From assembly GCA_017532345.1 (NCBI GenBank), contig JAFXJJ010000041.1, positions 1-44,017 on the forward strand: 44,017 nucleotides of DNA, given 5' to 3'. Positions 8,113-18,753 of this stretch are shown piece after piece (within the stretch, counting starts at the first letter, position 1; the number at the start of each line of letters is the position of its first letter). The translations under genes were made by a program, and so were the position numbers. Origin of the DNA: Erysipelotrichales bacterium. Its GTDB lineage: Bacteria; Bacillota_I; Bacilli_A; Erysipelotrichales; Erysipelotrichaceae. Under the pieces are notes generated by a model that worked only from the letters and a program-made list of their open reading frames with translations, was not told the DNA's origin and made no database searches.

Positions 8113-8865
8113 TTATTTAGGTAGAGTTGTCAAGATTTCATAGCCTTCTTTAGTAACCAATACAGTATGCTCAAAATGAGCGGACAAAGTATGGTCCTTA
8201 CTTACAACTGTGAATCCATCTTTTAATACTCTAGTGTGTGGTTTCCCACAAATAAGCATGGGCTCTATTGCTAGGCACATACCTTCCTTTAGAGTGATAC
8301 CGGTATTTGCATCTCCAACATTGGAAATATGCGGTTCTTCATGTAATTCGGAACCAATACCATGACCACCATACTCGATAGGTATGGAATAGCCATATTT
8401 CTCTGCATACGTTTGAATTGCATGCGAAATATCGCCTAGCCGGTTGCCCGGTTTCACCATTTTAAGACCTTCAAATAATGACTGTTGCGTAACTTCTAAC
8501 AGCTGCTTCGCTTCAAGGGAAATTACTCCAACAGGGTGAGTCTTAGCGCAGTCTCCAAAGTACCCTTTGTAGTTAGCGCCAATATCGACTGAAATAATAT
8601 CACCATTTTCTAGTTTTGTCAAGCATGGAATTCCATGAACTATTTCATCATTAATTGAAGTACATATATTCGCAGGGAAACCATCCTCACCTTTAAAGGC
8701 AGGGATGGCTCCACATGATCGAATAACTTGTTCTGCAACTTCTTCAAGTTGCTTAGTAGTAATGCCAGGTTTAATTGCATTTGCTACTGCTTCATGAGCT
8801 AAAGCTGTAATTCTACCAGCTTCTCTCATTAATAGGATTTCTTCTTTAGTCTTAATTGAAACCAC
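8113..8865 (-). CDS. map: Methionine aminopeptidase, type I
   Basis: Map removes the initiator methionine from new proteins. The 250-residue sequence has the five metal ligands in context: two aspartates in SVDIGANYKGYFGDCAKTH, a histidine in GGHGIGSELHEEP, and glutamates in AIEPM and FEHTVLVT. The start is a GTG at 8865 that overlaps the adk stop by one base (TAGTG), with AGGAG about ten bases upstream inside adk, suggesting coupling. There is no N-terminal zinc finger or SH3-binding extension. Confidence 0.96.
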   Translation of the reverse strand: MVSIKTKEEILLMREAGRITALAHEAVANAIKPGITTKQLEEVAEQVIRSCGAIPAFKGEDGFPANICTSINDEIVHGIPCLTKLENGDIISVDIGANYKGYFGDCAKTHPVGVISLEAKQLLEVTQQSLFEGLKMVKPGNRLGDISHAIQTYAEKYGYSIPIEYGGHGIGSELHEEPHISNVGDANTGITLKEGMCLAIEPMLICGKPHTRVLKDGFTVVSKDHTLSAHFEHTVLVTKEGYEILTTLPK

Positions 8866-9515
8866 TATTTAATATCTCCTAATACTTCAAATAAACTAGC
8901 TTTTACATTTTCGATATCTTGACTTGCATCAATCTTCTTAACATAACCTAATTTTTCAAAGTATTTAATAACAGGCATTGTTTCTTCATTGTAAGCTTCT
9001 AAGCGTTGTTTCAATGACTCTTCTGTATCATCAGGTCTTTGATACAACTCACCACCACATTTATCACATACGCCTTCAACTTTTGAAGGTGAGAATACTG
9101 TGTGGTAAACACTCTTACAATTTCTACAGATGCGTCTTCCTGTAACTCTCTCGATTAATTTTGAGAAATCAACTTCAAGATAAATTACAGCATCTAACCC
9201 AAGTTCTTTATTCTCTAACATTTGTGCAAACACTTCTGCTTGAGCTTCACTTCTTGGGAAGCCGTCTAATAAATAACTTGTTTTACAATCATCTTGTAAC
9301 AAGCGTTCCTTGACAAAGCTAATTGTTATTGAATCTGGAACTAATTCTCCGCGTTCAATATATTCCTTAGCTTTAAGACCAAGTTCTGTTTGACGAGCAA
9401 TTTGATCTCTAAACATATCTCCAGTGGAAATATGAGGGATATTGTATTTATTAATTATTTCTTCTGACATAGTGCCTTTACCAGCACCAGGAGCTCCAAT
9501 GATAATTAATTTCAT
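8865..9515 (-). CDS. adk: Adenylate kinase (zinc-lid type)
   Basis: Adk interconverts AMP + ATP and 2 ADP. The 216 residues have the P-loop GAPGAGKGT (7-15), the AMP-binding STGDMFRDQI block, GFPRSEAQA and a long LID. Four cysteines in the LID (CRNC ... CDKC) form the structural zinc site typical of Gram-positive Adk. It lies between secY and map as in other Bacillota, three bases after secY. Confidence 0.97.
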   Translation of the reverse strand: MKLIIIGAPGAGKGTMSEEIINKYNIPHISTGDMFRDQIARQTELGLKAKEYIERGELVPDSITISFVKERLLQDDCKTSYLLDGFPRSEAQAEVFAQMLENKELGLDAVIYLEVDFSKLIERVTGRRICRNCKSVYHTVFSPSKVEGVCDKCGGELYQRPDDTEESLKQRLEAYNEETMPVIKYFEKLGYVKKIDASQDIENVKASLFEVLGDIK

Positions 9516-9518
9516 AAA

Positions 9519-10811
9519 TTAACGTCTATCAACAAACCCACGATATGAACGTGTAGTTAGTTGTCCTTTCAATTGTCTCATTGTCTCTAGACCAACACCT
9601 ACAACGATAATCATACCTGTACCACCAACTGAGATAGAAGATGGTAATGTAGTAAACATTGTTAATACATGTGGTAGAGCAGCGATAAATACTAAGAATG
9701 CACAACCTAACACTGTAATACGGTTAAGAATCTTACGAACATATTCTTCAGTTTCTTTACCTGGACGAACACCTGGGATATATACACCAGATTTATTTAA
9801 GTTTTCAGCAATCTTCTCTGGATCAACTTGTAAGTTGGAATAGAAGAATGTGCAGAAAATAATTAATAGAATGTAAATACATAATCCTGTTGGCTTATTG
9901 AAACTTAAGAAGTTTGCGATTGCCGCAGTAGTTTCTGTTTGTTTCATAAAGCTCATTACTGTAATCGGAGCCATCATAATTGATGAAGCGAAGATTACAG
10001 GGATAACACCAGCTGAGTTAATCTTTAATGGTAAGAAAGTCATATCTTGACCACTTCTCTTAACTGAACTTGATGTATATTGAATTGGAATTTTACGAAC
10101 AGCTGTTTCCATGAAGATTACTAGTATCATGATTAATACATAAACTAATACATAAGCACCAAAACTTAATACTCCACTGAATAATGATTGAGAGTTTGAA
10201 GTATCAACCATTGTTTGGAATGTTTGCATAAATTGTGCAGGTAAGTTTGCTACAATACCTGTGAAAATTAACATAGAGATACCGTTACCGATACCTTTAA
10301 TTGTAATTTGATCACCTAACCACATTGCGAACATTGATCCAGCTGTTAATAAAGTTGCAATATATAAATATTTAGCAAAGTCAGCACCTGGAACTAATCC
10401 ATATGATTTATCGAAGCCATATGTTAGCGTAAATGCTTGTACATATGCTAATACAACAGCAAGATAACGAGTTACCTTATCCATTTGCATACGACCAGTC
10501 GCACCTGACTTAGCCATTTCAGTTAAAGCAGGAATTACATCCATTGCCATTAATTGAACAATGATACTAGCCGTAATGTATGGAGAAACACCAAGGGAGA
10601 AGATAGAGAATTTCTCTAGAGCTCCTCCTCCTAATGTATTCATCATTGCGAATAGTGAGTCGTCTGTTATTGCTGCCATAACTTTTGTGTTATCAACCAT
10701 TGGAACAACGATTGCTGCACCTAGGCGATAGACAAACAACACTGCCAAAGTAAAGAGAATTCTATTACGAATTTCCTTATTTTTGAACAAGTCGACGCAC
10801 ATGTTAATCAT
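9519..10811 (-). CDS. secY: Protein translocase subunit SecY
   Basis: SecY is the channel of the Sec export machinery. The 430-residue protein shows about ten hydrophobic spans, the plug-region pattern LGGGALEKFSIFSLGVSPYI, GNGISMLIF, and the cytoplasmic loop GVYIPGVRPGKETEEY needed for SecA and ribosome contact. ATG at 10811 follows the rplO stop by one base, with GAGG nine bases upstream. It serves the many exported proteins in the right half of the window. Confidence 0.97.
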   Translation of the reverse strand: MINMCVDLFKNKEIRNRILFTLAVLFVYRLGAAIVVPMVDNTKVMAAITDDSLFAMMNTLGGGALEKFSIFSLGVSPYITASIIVQLMAMDVIPALTEMAKSGATGRMQMDKVTRYLAVVLAYVQAFTLTYGFDKSYGLVPGADFAKYLYIATLLTAGSMFAMWLGDQITIKGIGNGISMLIFTGIVANLPAQFMQTFQTMVDTSNSQSLFSGVLSFGAYVLVYVLIMILVIFMETAVRKIPIQYTSSSVKRSGQDMTFLPLKINSAGVIPVIFASSIMMAPITVMSFMKQTETTAAIANFLSFNKPTGLCIYILLIIFCTFFYSNLQVDPEKIAENLNKSGVYIPGVRPGKETEEYVRKILNRITVLGCAFLVFIAALPHVLTMFTTLPSSISVGGTGMIIVVGVGLETMRQLKGQLTTRSYRGFVDRR

Positions 10812-10812
10812 A

Positions 10813-11253
10813 TTAGATTACCTCAATTTTTCCGCCAGCTTTTTCAATACTTTCAACTGCAGATTTAGAGAATTTATGAGCTTTAACTGTTAAAGCTACA
10901 TTTAATTCACCTTCACCTAAAATCTTGATACCGTTTAATTCTTTACCAACTAAACCTGTTTCAATTAATAATTCAGGAGTAACTTCAGTTCCCTTTTCAA
11001 ACTTGTTAAGAGCTGCTACGTTAACGATAGCATATTCTTTACGTGAGAAATTAGTGAATCCTCTCTTAGGAATACGACGGAATAAAGGAGTTTGACCACC
11101 TTCAAAACCTAAACGTACGCCACCGCCGCTACGAGCGTTTTGACCTTTGTTACCTTTACCTGAAGTTTTACCGTTACCTGAACCTGGGCCACGACCGATA
11201 CGTTTCTTATCGCGACGAGCACCTTCAGTATATTTTAATTCATGTAATTTCAT
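10813..11253 (-). CDS. rplO: 50S ribosomal protein L15
   Basis: L15 is a 146-residue late-assembly 50S protein. The N-terminal [20 protein letters not shown] and glycine-rich [20 protein letters not shown] are typical. It starts only 12 bases after rpsE. In most Bacillota rpmD (L30) separates rpsE from rplO; here there is no room for it. Confidence 0.98.
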   Translation of the reverse strand: MKLHELKYTEGARRDKKRIGRGPGSGNGKTSGKGNKGQNARSGGGVRLGFEGGQTPLFRRIPKRGFTNFSRKEYAIVNVAALNKFEKGTEVTPELLIETGLVGKELNGIKILGEGELNVALTVKAHKFSKSAVESIEKAGGKIEVI

Positions 11254-11265
11254 CTTAATGGCCTC

Positions 11266-11775
11266 CTATCGAATTTCGCTGAACTTCTTGCCGCGTGTTT
11301 CAGCAACAGAAGCAATTGTCTTTAATTCAGCAAGACCAGTAATAGTAGCACGTACAACGTTGATTGGAGTACGTGAACCTAAACACTTAGATAAAACGTC
11401 TTGGATACCAGCTAATTCTAATACAGCACGTACCGCACCACCTGCGATAACTCCTGTACCTTCACTAGCAGGACGTAATACAACTTTACCAGCTCCGTAT
11501 ACACCTGTAACTTCATGAGGAATAGTTGTACCAACTGTTGGAACCTTGATGACATTTCTCTTAGCATCTTCAACAGCCTTTTTAATTGCATCAGGTACTT
11601 CGTTAGCCTTACCTGTTCCGAATCCTACACGACCCTTTTTATCACCGATTACTACTAATGCTGCGAAGCGGAAACGACGTCCACCCTTAACAACTTTAGT
11701 AACACGGTTAATTACAACGACGCGTTCTTCAAATTCTTTTTCGCGTTCAGTTCTTCTATTTTTGTTACGTTCCAT
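11266..11775 (-). CDS. rpsE: 30S ribosomal protein S5
   Basis: S5 lies on the solvent side of the 30S subunit near the mRNA entry channel and affects decoding accuracy. The 169-residue sequence has [39 protein letters not shown] and the C-terminal [15 protein letters not shown] block. GGAGGC precedes the start at 11775. Its stop lies directly before rplO because rpmD is absent. Confidence 0.98.
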   Translation of the reverse strand: MERNKNRRTEREKEFEERVVVINRVTKVVKGGRRFRFAALVVIGDKKGRVGFGTGKANEVPDAIKKAVEDAKRNVIKVPTVGTTIPHEVTGVYGAGKVVLRPASEGTGVIAGGAVRAVLELAGIQDVLSKCLGSRTPINVVRATITGLAELKTIASVAETRGKKFSEIR

Positions 11776-11789
11776 GATTTGCGCGCCTC

Positions 11790-12143
11790 CTAGAATTTCA
11801 AGCCAGCTTCACGAGCTGCTTCTGCTAATGCTGCAACACGCCCATGGTAAACGTATCCACCACGATCGTATACAACTGTAGTAATATTTTTTGCTAATGC
11901 ACGTTTTGCAACTTCAGCGCCTACTGCTTTTGCTGCTTCGATGTTTCCGCCGTTTTCTAATTTCATTTCAACACTGCTTGCTGATACTAATGTGTTACCA
12001 TTAACATCATCAATGATTTGTGCATGAATATGAGCGTTAGAACGGAATACATTTAGGCGAGGGCATTCTGGAGTTCCACTAACTTTACGACGAACACGAA
12101 TATGTCTTCTAATGCGTTCTTGATTTTTTGATAATTTTGACAT
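11790..12143 (-). CDS. rplR: 50S ribosomal protein L18
   Basis: L18 binds 5S rRNA together with L5. Length is 117 residues. The basic start [20 protein letters not shown] and the C-terminal [20 protein letters not shown] are diagnostic. It lies between rplF and rpsE in the standard spc order, with a ribosome site just before ATG at 12143. Confidence 0.98.
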   Translation of the reverse strand: MSKLSKNQERIRRHIRVRRKVSGTPECPRLNVFRSNAHIHAQIIDDVNGNTLVSASSVEMKLENGGNIEAAKAVGAEVAKRALAKNITTVVYDRGGYVYHGRVAALAEAAREAGLKF

Positions 12144-12161
12144 GTTTTAGTTACTCCCTTC

Positions 12162-12707
12162 CTATTTCTTACCTGCTGTTTTTCCTTCTTTACGACGAAC
12201 AACTTCACCTTTATAACGAATACCTTTACCTTTATATGGCTCTGGTTTTCTAGCGGCGCGGATGTTAGCAGCTACTTCACCAACACGTTGTTTATCAATA
12301 CCAGTTACAGTAATTTCTGTAGCAGATGGACAAGCAATTGTTACACCTTCTTCAGCAATTACTTCAACTTGGTGTGAATAACCAATATTCATAGTTAATT
12401 TATTTCCTGATACAGCAGCACGGAAACCGATACCTACTAATTCAAGAGAAATTGAATATCCTTCAGATACACCAACAACCATGTTATTGATTAAGGCACG
12501 AGTTGTACCATGTAATTGTTTTGTATGTTTTTCTTCGTTTGGACGAGTTACTGTTAGAACATTACCATCAATGCTAATACCTAAGTTTTCATTGAATTTA
12601 CGAGTTAATGTTCCTTTTGGACCTTTTACAGTCACCTCATTACCTGCAGCAACAGTTACTTCAACACCTGCAGGAATGGTAATCGCTTTATTACCGATAC
12701 GTGACAT
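12162..12707 (-). CDS. rplF: 50S ribosomal protein L6
   Basis: L6 sits near the factor-binding site of the 50S subunit. The 181-residue protein has two similar domains. The start is [17 protein letters not shown], with [13 protein letters not shown] in domain one and the RNA-binding [16 protein letters not shown] near the C-terminus. It follows rpsH by 23 bases, with AGGTAG before ATG. Confidence 0.98.
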   Translation of the reverse strand: MSRIGNKAITIPAGVEVTVAAGNEVTVKGPKGTLTRKFNENLGISIDGNVLTVTRPNEEKHTKQLHGTTRALINNMVVGVSEGYSISLELVGIGFRAAVSGNKLTMNIGYSHQVEVIAEEGVTIACPSATEITVTGIDKQRVGEVAANIRAARKPEPYKGKGIRYKGEVVRRKEGKTAGKK

Positions 12708-12730
12708 TTCTTTCTACCTCCGTCTATTTA

Positions 12731-13129
12731 CTACCAAACATAAGCGATAACTTCGCCACCAATATGTTTAGCACGAGCATTCTTATCAGTCATAACACCT
12801 TGTGATGTTGAAATGATTGCAATACCTAAACCATTTAACACACGAGGAAGATTTTCACCATTAGCATACACACGTAAACCTGGTTTAGAGATACGTTTGA
12901 TACCGCTGATTACTTTCTCATTGTTAGAACCGTATTTTAATGTAACTGTGATAACTTTCTTAGTATCACCATTAACGCTATAATCTGTGATGAATCCTTC
13001 TTCTTTTAAGATTGTAGCGATTTCAATTTTCATCTTGCTTGAAGGGATATCAACTGTTTCGTGACGAGCTTGTTGTGCGTTACGAATACGTGTTAACATA
13101 TCAGCAATTGGATCTGTCATAACCATCAT
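12731..13129 (-). CDS. rpsH: 30S ribosomal protein S8
   Basis: S8 binds the central domain of 16S rRNA, and in several bacteria represses the spc operon. The 132-residue protein has [15 protein letters not shown] and a C-terminal [18 protein letters not shown] followed by GGEVIAYVW. Two adjacent ATGs (13129 and 13126) could start it. GGAGG is eight bases from the first and eleven from the second, and family members usually begin MVMTDPIAD, so the second remains possible. Confidence 0.97.
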   Translation of the reverse strand: MMVMTDPIADMLTRIRNAQQARHETVDIPSSKMKIEIATILKEEGFITDYSVNGDTKKVITVTLKYGSNNEKVISGIKRISKPGLRVYANGENLPRVLNGLGIAIISTSQGVMTDKNARAKHIGGEVIAYVW

Positions 13130-13145
13130 TGTTTTTACCTCCTTC

Positions 13146-13331
13146 TTACCAGCTAGCCTTCTTTACTCCAGGAATTTGGCCTTTATAAGCTAATTCGCGG
13201 AAGCAAATACGGCAGATCTTGTATTTTCTTAAAACTGAATGTGGACGACCACAAATTTCGCAACGTGTATATTCACGAACAGCGAATTTTTGAGGACGTT
13301 GTTGTTTAATTTTCATTGATGTCTTAGCCAT
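13146..13331 (-). CDS. rpsN: 30S ribosomal protein S14, zinc-binding short form
   Basis: This is the 61-residue S14 form with a zinc ribbon: cysteines 24, 27, 40 and 43 (CEIC and CRIC). Bacillota often carry this form in the spc operon and a longer zinc-free paralogue elsewhere. The end, [14 protein letters not shown], is typical. It sits between rplE and rpsH. Confidence 0.98.
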   Translation of the reverse strand: MAKTSMKIKQQRPQKFAVREYTRCEICGRPHSVLRKYKICRICFRELAYKGQIPGVKKASW

Positions 13332-13345
13332 TTAACATTGTCCTC

Positions 13346-13885
13346 CTATTTTTGGAAAGGCATTCCCATGCCTTCTAATAATGCGTAACCTTCTTCATTA
13401 GTGTTAGCAGTAGTTACGATAACGATATCCATACCACGAACGATTTGCACCTTATCGAAATTGATTTCTGGGAAGATGATTTGTTCTTTAACACCTAATG
13501 TGTAGTTTCCACGACCATCAAATGCAGTCTTAGAAACACCACGGAAGTCACGTACACGAGGAAGAGAAATGTTGAATAATTTATCTAAGAATTCATACAT
13601 TTTTTCACCACGTAATGTTACCTTACAACCAATTGACATACCTTCACGTAATTTGAAGTTAGCGATTGATTTTTTAGCTCTTGTAATTACAGGTTTTTGA
13701 CCTGCGATTTGAGTTAATTCAGCAACTGCTTCTTCTAAAGCTTTAGGATTTTGGATAGCATCACCAATACCCATGTTGATTACAACTTTTTCAACTTTAG
13801 GAGCTTGCATAATTGAAGTATATTGGAATTTTTCAACTAATGCAGGAGTTACTTCTTTAACATATTTTTCTTGCAAACGATTCAT
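13346..13885 (-). CDS. rplE: 50S ribosomal protein L5
   Basis: L5 is the central 5S rRNA-binding protein and contacts P-site tRNA. Its 179 residues include [39 protein letters not shown] and the conserved [19 protein letters not shown] near the C-terminus. A GGAGG site lies upstream of ATG at 13885, 14 bases after rplX. Confidence 0.98.
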   Translation of the reverse strand: MNRLQEKYVKEVTPALVEKFQYTSIMQAPKVEKVVINMGIGDAIQNPKALEEAVAELTQIAGQKPVITRAKKSIANFKLREGMSIGCKVTLRGEKMYEFLDKLFNISLPRVRDFRGVSKTAFDGRGNYTLGVKEQIIFPEINFDKVQIVRGMDIVIVTTANTNEEGYALLEGMGMPFQK

Positions 13886-13898
13886 CCTTTATACCTCC

Positions 13899-14210
13899 TT
13901 ATTCCTTAACTACAGTACCTGATTTTTTGAATACACGTACTTTCTTATCTTTTTCAATCTTATAACCTACACGGCTAGGTTTCTTAGTCTTGCTATCAAC
14001 TAACATAACGTTAGAAGCATCGATAGCAGCTTCCTTTTCAACAATGCCTCCCTCAGGATTCATTTGAGTAGGTTTTAAATGTTTCTTTGCAATAGCAACA
14101 CCTTCAACTACAACTTTGTTAGTCTTAGGATTTACTTGTAAAACTTCACCAACTGTACCTTTGTAAGATCCAGTGATTACTTGCACTTTATCACCCTTTT
14201 TAATTTTCAT
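13899..14210 (-). CDS. rplX: 50S ribosomal protein L24
   Basis: L24 is an assembly-initiating 50S protein with a KOW motif. The 103-residue sequence starts [20 protein letters not shown] and contains [23 protein letters not shown] lies upstream of the start at 14210. It takes its standard place between rplN and rplE. Confidence 0.98.
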   Translation of the reverse strand: MKIKKGDKVQVITGSYKGTVGEVLQVNPKTNKVVVEGVAIAKKHLKPTQMNPEGGIVEKEAAIDASNVMLVDSKTKKPSRVGYKIEKDKKVRVFKKSGTVVKE

Positions 14211-14225
14211 GTGACTTTCCTCCTA

Positions 14226-14594
14226 CTAAAGTACTTCTGGAGCTAGAGACACGATCTTTAAGAAGTCTCTATCACGAAGTTCTCTTGCAACTGGTCCGAA
14301 GATACGAGTTCCCTTTGGAGTCTTATCATCCTTAATGATTACGCATGCGTTATCATCAAATTTGATATAAGAACCGTTTTCTCTACGAATACCATATTTA
14401 GTTCTTACGATAACTGCTTTTACAACGTCACCCTTCTTAACAGAGCCACCTGCATTAGCATCTTTTACTGCACATACTACGATATCACCGATAGAAGCAC
14501 TCTTACGTTTTGAACCACCTAAGCAGCGGATTACAAGAACTTCTTTAGCACCAGTGTTGTCTGCAACGTTTAATCTTGTTTCATTTTGAATCAT
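14226..14594 (-). CDS. rplN: 50S ribosomal protein L14
   Basis: L14 forms an intersubunit bridge and is the docking site of RsfS. The 122-residue length is exact for the family. Blocks are [35 protein letters not shown] and [24 protein letters not shown] precedes ATG at 14594. Confidence 0.98.
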   Translation of the reverse strand: MIQNETRLNVADNTGAKEVLVIRCLGGSKRKSASIGDIVVCAVKDANAGGSVKKGDVVKAVIVRTKYGIRRENGSYIKFDDNACVIIKDDKTPKGTRIFGPVARELRDRDFLKIVSLAPEVL

Positions 14595-14617
14595 ATGTTA
14601 TATACCTCCTTTAAATC

Positions 14618-14878
14618 CTAAAGGATGATTGCTTTCTCGATAATCTTAACTAAACGGAAACGTTTTGTTGCAGATAGAGGTCTTGTTTCCATAATTTCAA
14701 CAATGTCCCCAAGTTTCGCTTCGTTAAGTTCATCATGAGCATGATATTTCTTAGAATATTTAACGCGTTTACCATAAAGAGGATGATTCTTATGAGTTTC
14801 AACTAAAACAGTAATTGTCTTATCCATTTTATCAGAAACAACTCTACCTCTTAATACTCTTCGGCTAGATCTTTCCAT
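14618..14878 (-). CDS. rpsQ: 30S ribosomal protein S17
   Basis: S17 is an 86-residue primary 16S-binding protein of OB fold. Motifs are [20 protein letters not shown] and the C-terminal [18 protein letters not shown]. The rpmC-rpsQ-rplN order is standard, and GGAGG precedes the ATG. Confidence 0.98.
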   Translation of the reverse strand: MERSSRRVLRGRVVSDKMDKTITVLVETHKNHPLYGKRVKYSKKYHAHDELNEAKLGDIVEIMETRPLSATKRFRLVKIIEKAIIL

Positions 14879-14896
14879 TTTCCTTGATCCTCCTTA

Positions 14897-15097
14897 TTAG
14901 TTCTTATCACTAAGCTCACGCTCAGTGATAACAGTTTTGATTCTTGCGATTGTTTTGCGAATTTCGCTCATACGAGCTGTATTTTGCAATTGTCCAGTAG
15001 CATTTTGAAAACGTAAAGTGAAAAGTTCATCTTTAAGTGTTTTGATTTCATTTGCTAATTCTTCATTGCTTTTTTCTCTGATTTCAGAAACCTTCAT
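14897..15097 (-). CDS. rpmC: 50S ribosomal protein L29
   Basis: L29 is a 66-residue helical protein at the exit tunnel that helps dock signal recognition particle and trigger factor. The sequence has the usual [17 protein letters not shown] and [17 protein letters not shown]. It starts one base after the rplP stop; its ribosome site lies inside the end of rplP. Confidence 0.98.
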   Translation of the reverse strand: MKVSEIREKSNEELANEIKTLKDELFTLRFQNATGQLQNTARMSEIRKTIARIKTVITERELSDKN

Positions 15098-15098
15098 T

Positions 15099-15518
15099 TT
15101 ACTTTTCCTCCTCGCCTTTTCTTACAAATTTACATTTAACTGGTAATTTGTGTTGTGCTAAACGGAATGCTTCTCTAGCGATTGCTTCATCAACGCCACC
15201 GATTTCAAACATGATACGGCCTGGTTGAACTACAGCTACCCATCCTTCTGGAGCACCTTTACCAGATCCCATACGTACTTCTAGAGGTTTTTTAGTTCTA
15301 GCTAAGTGTGGGAAAATCTTAATCCAAACTTGTCCACCACGCTTCATATAACGTGTCATAGCGATACGGGCAGCTTCGATTTGACGGTTAGATACATAAG
15401 CACCGCTTTCTGCAACTAATCCATATTCACCGAATGTTACTTCACGTCCGGCTTTTGAACGACCTTCATAGCTTACGCGATGAGGACGACGATATTTAGT
15501 TCTGTTAGGCATTAACAT
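15099..15518 (-). CDS. rplP: 50S ribosomal protein L16
   Basis: L16 lines the A-site tRNA elbow region. The 139-residue protein starts [20 protein letters not shown] and has [20 protein letters not shown] and [22 protein letters not shown] at 15518 lies two bases after the rpsC stop, and GGAGG nine bases upstream overlaps the end of rpsC. The N-terminal region is slightly unusual compared with the common MLLPKRVKYRR form, but there is no doubt about identity. Confidence 0.98.
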   Translation of the reverse strand: MLMPNRTKYRRPHRVSYEGRSKAGREVTFGEYGLVAESGAYVSNRQIEAARIAMTRYMKRGGQVWIKIFPHLARTKKPLEVRMGSGKGAPEGWVAVVQPGRIMFEIGGVDEAIAREAFRLAQHKLPVKCKFVRKGEEEK

Positions 15519-15520
15519 GA

Positions 15521-16279
15521 CTAGTTACCTCCTTCTTGTGTAGTAGGCTTAGCTTCTTCAGCAGCCTTTTCGCTACGACGAGGACGACGATCATTACGAC
15601 GTTCACGTTTTTCAGGAGCTTTAGGAGCTGGCATTTCTTGAACCATTTCACCTGGTAAAACTTCACCACGGCAGATCCAAACCTTAACACCTAAGCGTCC
15701 ATAAGTTGTAGCAGCTTCAGCGATAGCAAAGTCGATATCAGAACGTAATGTATGTAGAGGTACAACACCTTCTGAGTAACCTTCGCTACGAGCGATATCA
15801 GCACCACCTAAACGACCAGAGATCATAGTCTTGATACCTTTAGCTCCAGCACGCATAGTCTTTTGGATTGCTTTCTTTTGAGCAGTACGGAAAGATGCAC
15901 GTTGTTCTAATTGTTCAGCAATTGACTTAGCAACTAATGTAGCATCACAATCAGGGTTAGCAATTTCCACTACTTTAATATTTACATTCTTACCATTAGT
16001 TAATTTAACTAATTTGTTCTTTAATACTTCAACATTCTCACCATTGTTGCCAATTACAACACCTGGACGAGCTGTGCGAACGATAACATCAACGCGATTT
16101 TTTGAACGTTCGATTTCGATACGGCCTACAGCTGCACCTTTTAATTCTTCAAACATTAAATCACGGATTTTACTATCTTCAATTAATAATGTTCCATATT
16201 CTTTTTCAGCATACCAGCGAGATTCCCAATCACGGATAACCCCAACACGCATACCGATTGGACTAACTTTTTGACCCAT
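15521..16279 (-). CDS. rpsC: 30S ribosomal protein S3
   Basis: S3 forms part of the mRNA entry helicase of the 30S subunit. The 252-residue sequence has [20 protein letters not shown], the KH domain ([20 protein letters not shown]) and [15 protein letters not shown]. The C-terminal 35 residues are a charged, low-complexity tail rich in Arg, Glu and Pro, longer than in B. subtilis S3 but common in other Bacillota. Confidence 0.98.
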   Translation of the reverse strand: MGQKVSPIGMRVGVIRDWESRWYAEKEYGTLLIEDSKIRDLMFEELKGAAVGRIEIERSKNRVDVIVRTARPGVVIGNNGENVEVLKNKLVKLTNGKNVNIKVVEIANPDCDATLVAKSIAEQLEQRASFRTAQKKAIQKTMRAGAKGIKTMISGRLGGADIARSEGYSEGVVPLHTLRSDIDFAIAEAATTYGRLGVKVWICRGEVLPGEMVQEMPAPKAPEKRERRNDRRPRRSEKAAEEAKPTTQEGGN

Positions 16280-16293
16280 TCTAATTTAGCCTC

Positions 16294-16626
16294 CTATCGT
16301 TCTTCTACCACAACTGTGATGTGGCTTGTACGCTTTAAGATTTGAGCAGCAGATCCCTTAGCGCGAGGCATGAAACGTTTTAAAGTCATACCTTCATCAA
16401 CATAACATGCTTTAACATATAATTTTTCTTCGTTCATACCATTGTTATGAACAGCATTAGCTACTGCAGATTTTAAAACCTTAGCAACTGCTGTAGATGC
16501 ACCACGATTTGTAAACTCAAGAATCGCAGCAGCTTCCTTTACATCTTTGCCACGGATTAAGTCAATAACTAAGCGTACTTTACGTGGAGCGATACGAACT
16601 GTCTTTGCTTGTGCTTTAACTTCCAT
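16294..16626 (-). CDS. rplV: 50S ribosomal protein L22
   Basis: L22 reaches into the exit tunnel, where its loop can alter macrolide sensitivity. The 110-residue protein has [20 protein letters not shown] and the loop region [20 protein letters not shown] in wild-type form. It lies between rpsS and rpsC with GGAGG before the ATG. Confidence 0.98.
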   Translation of the reverse strand: MEVKAQAKTVRIAPRKVRLVIDLIRGKDVKEAAAILEFTNRGASTAVAKVLKSAVANAVHNNGMNEEKLYVKACYVDEGMTLKRFMPRAKGSAAQILKRTSHITVVVEER

Positions 16627-16642
16627 TTCATTATCCTCCTAA

Positions 16643-16912
16643 TTATTTCTTAGCATCGTCGCCATGTCCACCATTACGACGAGTTGGTACGAATTCACCT
16701 AATTTGTGTCCTACCATATCCTCTGTTACATAAACAGGAAGATGTTCTTTCCCATTATAAACAGCGAATGTGTGTTCGATGAATGATGGGAAAATAGTTG
16801 AACGACGTGACCAAGTTTTGATTACTTCTTTTTTATTACTAGCATTCAATTTTTCAACCTTATTCATTAAGTGTTGATCAACGAATGGACCTTTTTTCAA
16901 GCTACGTGTCAT
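16643..16912 (-). CDS. rpsS: 30S ribosomal protein S19
   Basis: S19 is a head protein of the 30S subunit that bridges to the 50S. The 89-residue sequence starts [20 protein letters not shown], contains [20 protein letters not shown] and ends in [18 protein letters not shown]. It follows rplB by 14 bases, with a GGAGG site. Confidence 0.98.
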   Translation of the reverse strand: MTRSLKKGPFVDQHLMNKVEKLNASNKKEVIKTWSRRSTIFPSFIEHTFAVYNGKEHLPVYVTEDMVGHKLGEFVPTRRNGGHGDDAKK

Positions 16913-16926
16913 TTTAAAAGCTCCTC

Positions 16927-17760
16927 CTATTTTCCATTGCGTCTACGAACGATTAGTTTAGTAGATGCTTTCTTGTTCTTACGAGTTTTAACACCCATGG
17001 CTTTCTTGCCCCATGGAGTCATTGGAGACTTACGTCCGATTGGAGTACGTCCTTCACCACCACCGTGAGGGTGATCGTTAGGGTTCATAACAGAACCACG
17101 AACTGTAGGACGGATACCCATCCAACGAGTTCTACCAGCTTTACCAACGTTTACTAAGCTGTAATCTTCGTTACCTACTTGACCGATTGTTGCACGGCAT
17201 ACTGATAAGATCTTACGAACTTCACCAGAAGCTAAACGAATGATAGCATATTTACCTTCGAAACCAAGGATTTGAGCTGAAACACCAGCAGAACGAACTA
17301 ATTGTCCACCCTTACCAGGTTTTAATTCGATGTTGTGGATGAATGTACCTTCAGGCATATTTCCTAATTCACAGCAGTTACCAACTTTGATATCTGTTGC
17401 TTTACCAGAAACAATCTTTGTTCCAACTTTTAAACCTTTTGGAGCAATGATGTAACGTTTTTCACCATCAACATAGTGTAATAATGCAATGTTTGCAGTT
17501 CTGTTTGGATCGTATTCGATAGTAGCAACTTTTGCTGGAATATCATCCTTATTACGTTTGAAATCGATAACACGATATAAACGTTTGTGTCCACCACCAA
17601 TGTGGCGAGTTGTGATACGACCATTGTTGTTACGTCCACCTGTTTTACTTAATGATTCACATAGTGAATATTCAGGAGTTGATGTAGTAATTTCATCGTT
17701 AACAAGAGTCGTCATATTACGTCTACCGTTTGTGGTAGGTTTATATTTTTTGATCGGCAT
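16927..17760 (-). CDS. rplB: 50S ribosomal protein L2
   Basis: L2 is required for subunit association and peptidyl transferase assembly. From ATG at 17760 it is 277 residues, starting [20 protein letters not shown]. The conserved C-terminal [20 protein letters not shown] carries the histidine implicated in activity. An in-frame upstream codon at 17781 would add seven residues but swallow the AGGAGG site nine bases before 17760, so the shorter start was chosen. Confidence 0.98.
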   Translation of the reverse strand: MPIKKYKPTTNGRRNMTTLVNDEITTSTPEYSLCESLSKTGGRNNNGRITTRHIGGGHKRLYRVIDFKRNKDDIPAKVATIEYDPNRTANIALLHYVDGEKRYIIAPKGLKVGTKIVSGKATDIKVGNCCELGNMPEGTFIHNIELKPGKGGQLVRSAGVSAQILGFEGKYAIIRLASGEVRKILSVCRATIGQVGNEDYSLVNVGKAGRTRWMGIRPTVRGSVMNPNDHPHGGGEGRTPIGRKSPMTPWGKKAMGVKTRKNKKASTKLIVRRRNGK

Positions 17761-17823
17761 GGATCTTTTCCTCCTTCGCAATTATCGGGATATAGCGTCT
17801 TCATCCCATATTTATTTAATCAA

Positions 17824-18111
17824 TTATTCACCGAATAATTTGATTTCTTGTCCTTCAGCAATTGTTACGATTGCTTTACGAACAGCATTTGTCTTACCAA
17901 CGTAACGTCCCATACGTTTTGTCTTTGGAAGACAGTTCATTACATTAACCTTAACAACTTTAACGTTGAAGATTTCTTCGATAGCTTGACGGATTTCAGT
18001 TTTGTTAGCGCCCTTAGCTACTTCGAATGTAATTTTGTTTTCAGCATCCATAATCTTCATTGACTTTTCAGTAATGATAGGGCGGATGATAATATCTCTA
18101 GCGTTACTCAT
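17824..18111 (-). CDS. rplW: 50S ribosomal protein L23
   Basis: L23 sits at the tunnel exit and is the docking site for trigger factor and SRP. The 95-residue protein has [17 protein letters not shown] and [19 protein letters not shown]. The start overlaps the rplD stop by one base (TAATG), so translation is likely coupled. Confidence 0.98.
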   Translation of the reverse strand: MSNARDIIIRPIITEKSMKIMDAENKITFEVAKGANKTEIRQAIEEIFNVKVVKVNVMNCLPKTKRMGRYVGKTNAVRKAIVTIAEGQEIKLFGE

Positions 18112-18740
18112 TAGGCAAGTACCTCCTCGATTTGAGCGATAGCTGCTTCAGTCATGATTAACTTATCGAAAGCTAATACATCATAAACGCTAATGTTTTC
18201 AGCTGTTAACATAACACAGTTAGTTAAGTTACGGCTTGATAAGTAAGCGTTGTAAGCATCTTCGCCATCAGCAACAACGATTAATGCGCTGTCTGTAACT
18301 TTTAAAGCATCTAATACTTTGATGAACTCTTTTGTTTTTGGAGTTTCAAAGTTGAAGCTATCAACTACTAATAAGTTTTGTTCAGCAACCTTTTCAGATA
18401 ATACTGACTTAAGAGCTAAACGACGTACTTTACGGTTAACACGGATTGAATAATTTCTTGGTGTTGGACCGAATACGATTCCGCCGCCTCTCCATTGTGG
18501 AGAACGGATAGAACCTTGACGAGCACGTCCAGTTCCTTTTTGTTTCCAAGGCTTACGACCGCCACCAGAAACTTCGCTACGATTTTTTGTATCATGAGTA
18601 CCTTGACGCCATGAAGCACGTTGCATCATAACTACATCAAACACAGATTGTTGATGAGGCTCAATACCAAATACTGTTTCATTAAGATCTAAGCTCTTAA
18701 CATCATTACCAGCTTGGTTTAACACTTTAACACTTGGCAT
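18111..18740 (-). CDS. rplD: 50S ribosomal protein L4
   Basis: L4 helps form the exit tunnel and in enteric bacteria represses the S10 operon by binding its leader. The 209-residue sequence has [20 protein letters not shown] and [15 protein letters not shown], covering the tunnel loop. GGAGG lies upstream of ATG at 18740. Whether L4 binds the folded leader of this operon is unknown. Confidence 0.98.
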   Translation of the reverse strand: MPSVKVLNQAGNDVKSLDLNETVFGIEPHQQSVFDVVMMQRASWRQGTHDTKNRSEVSGGGRKPWKQKGTGRARQGSIRSPQWRGGGIVFGPTPRNYSIRVNRKVRRLALKSVLSEKVAEQNLLVVDSFNFETPKTKEFIKVLDALKVTDSALIVVADGEDAYNAYLSSRNLTNCVMLTAENISVYDVLAFDKLIMTEAAIAQIEEVLA

Positions 18741-18753
18741 TTTCTAATCCTCC

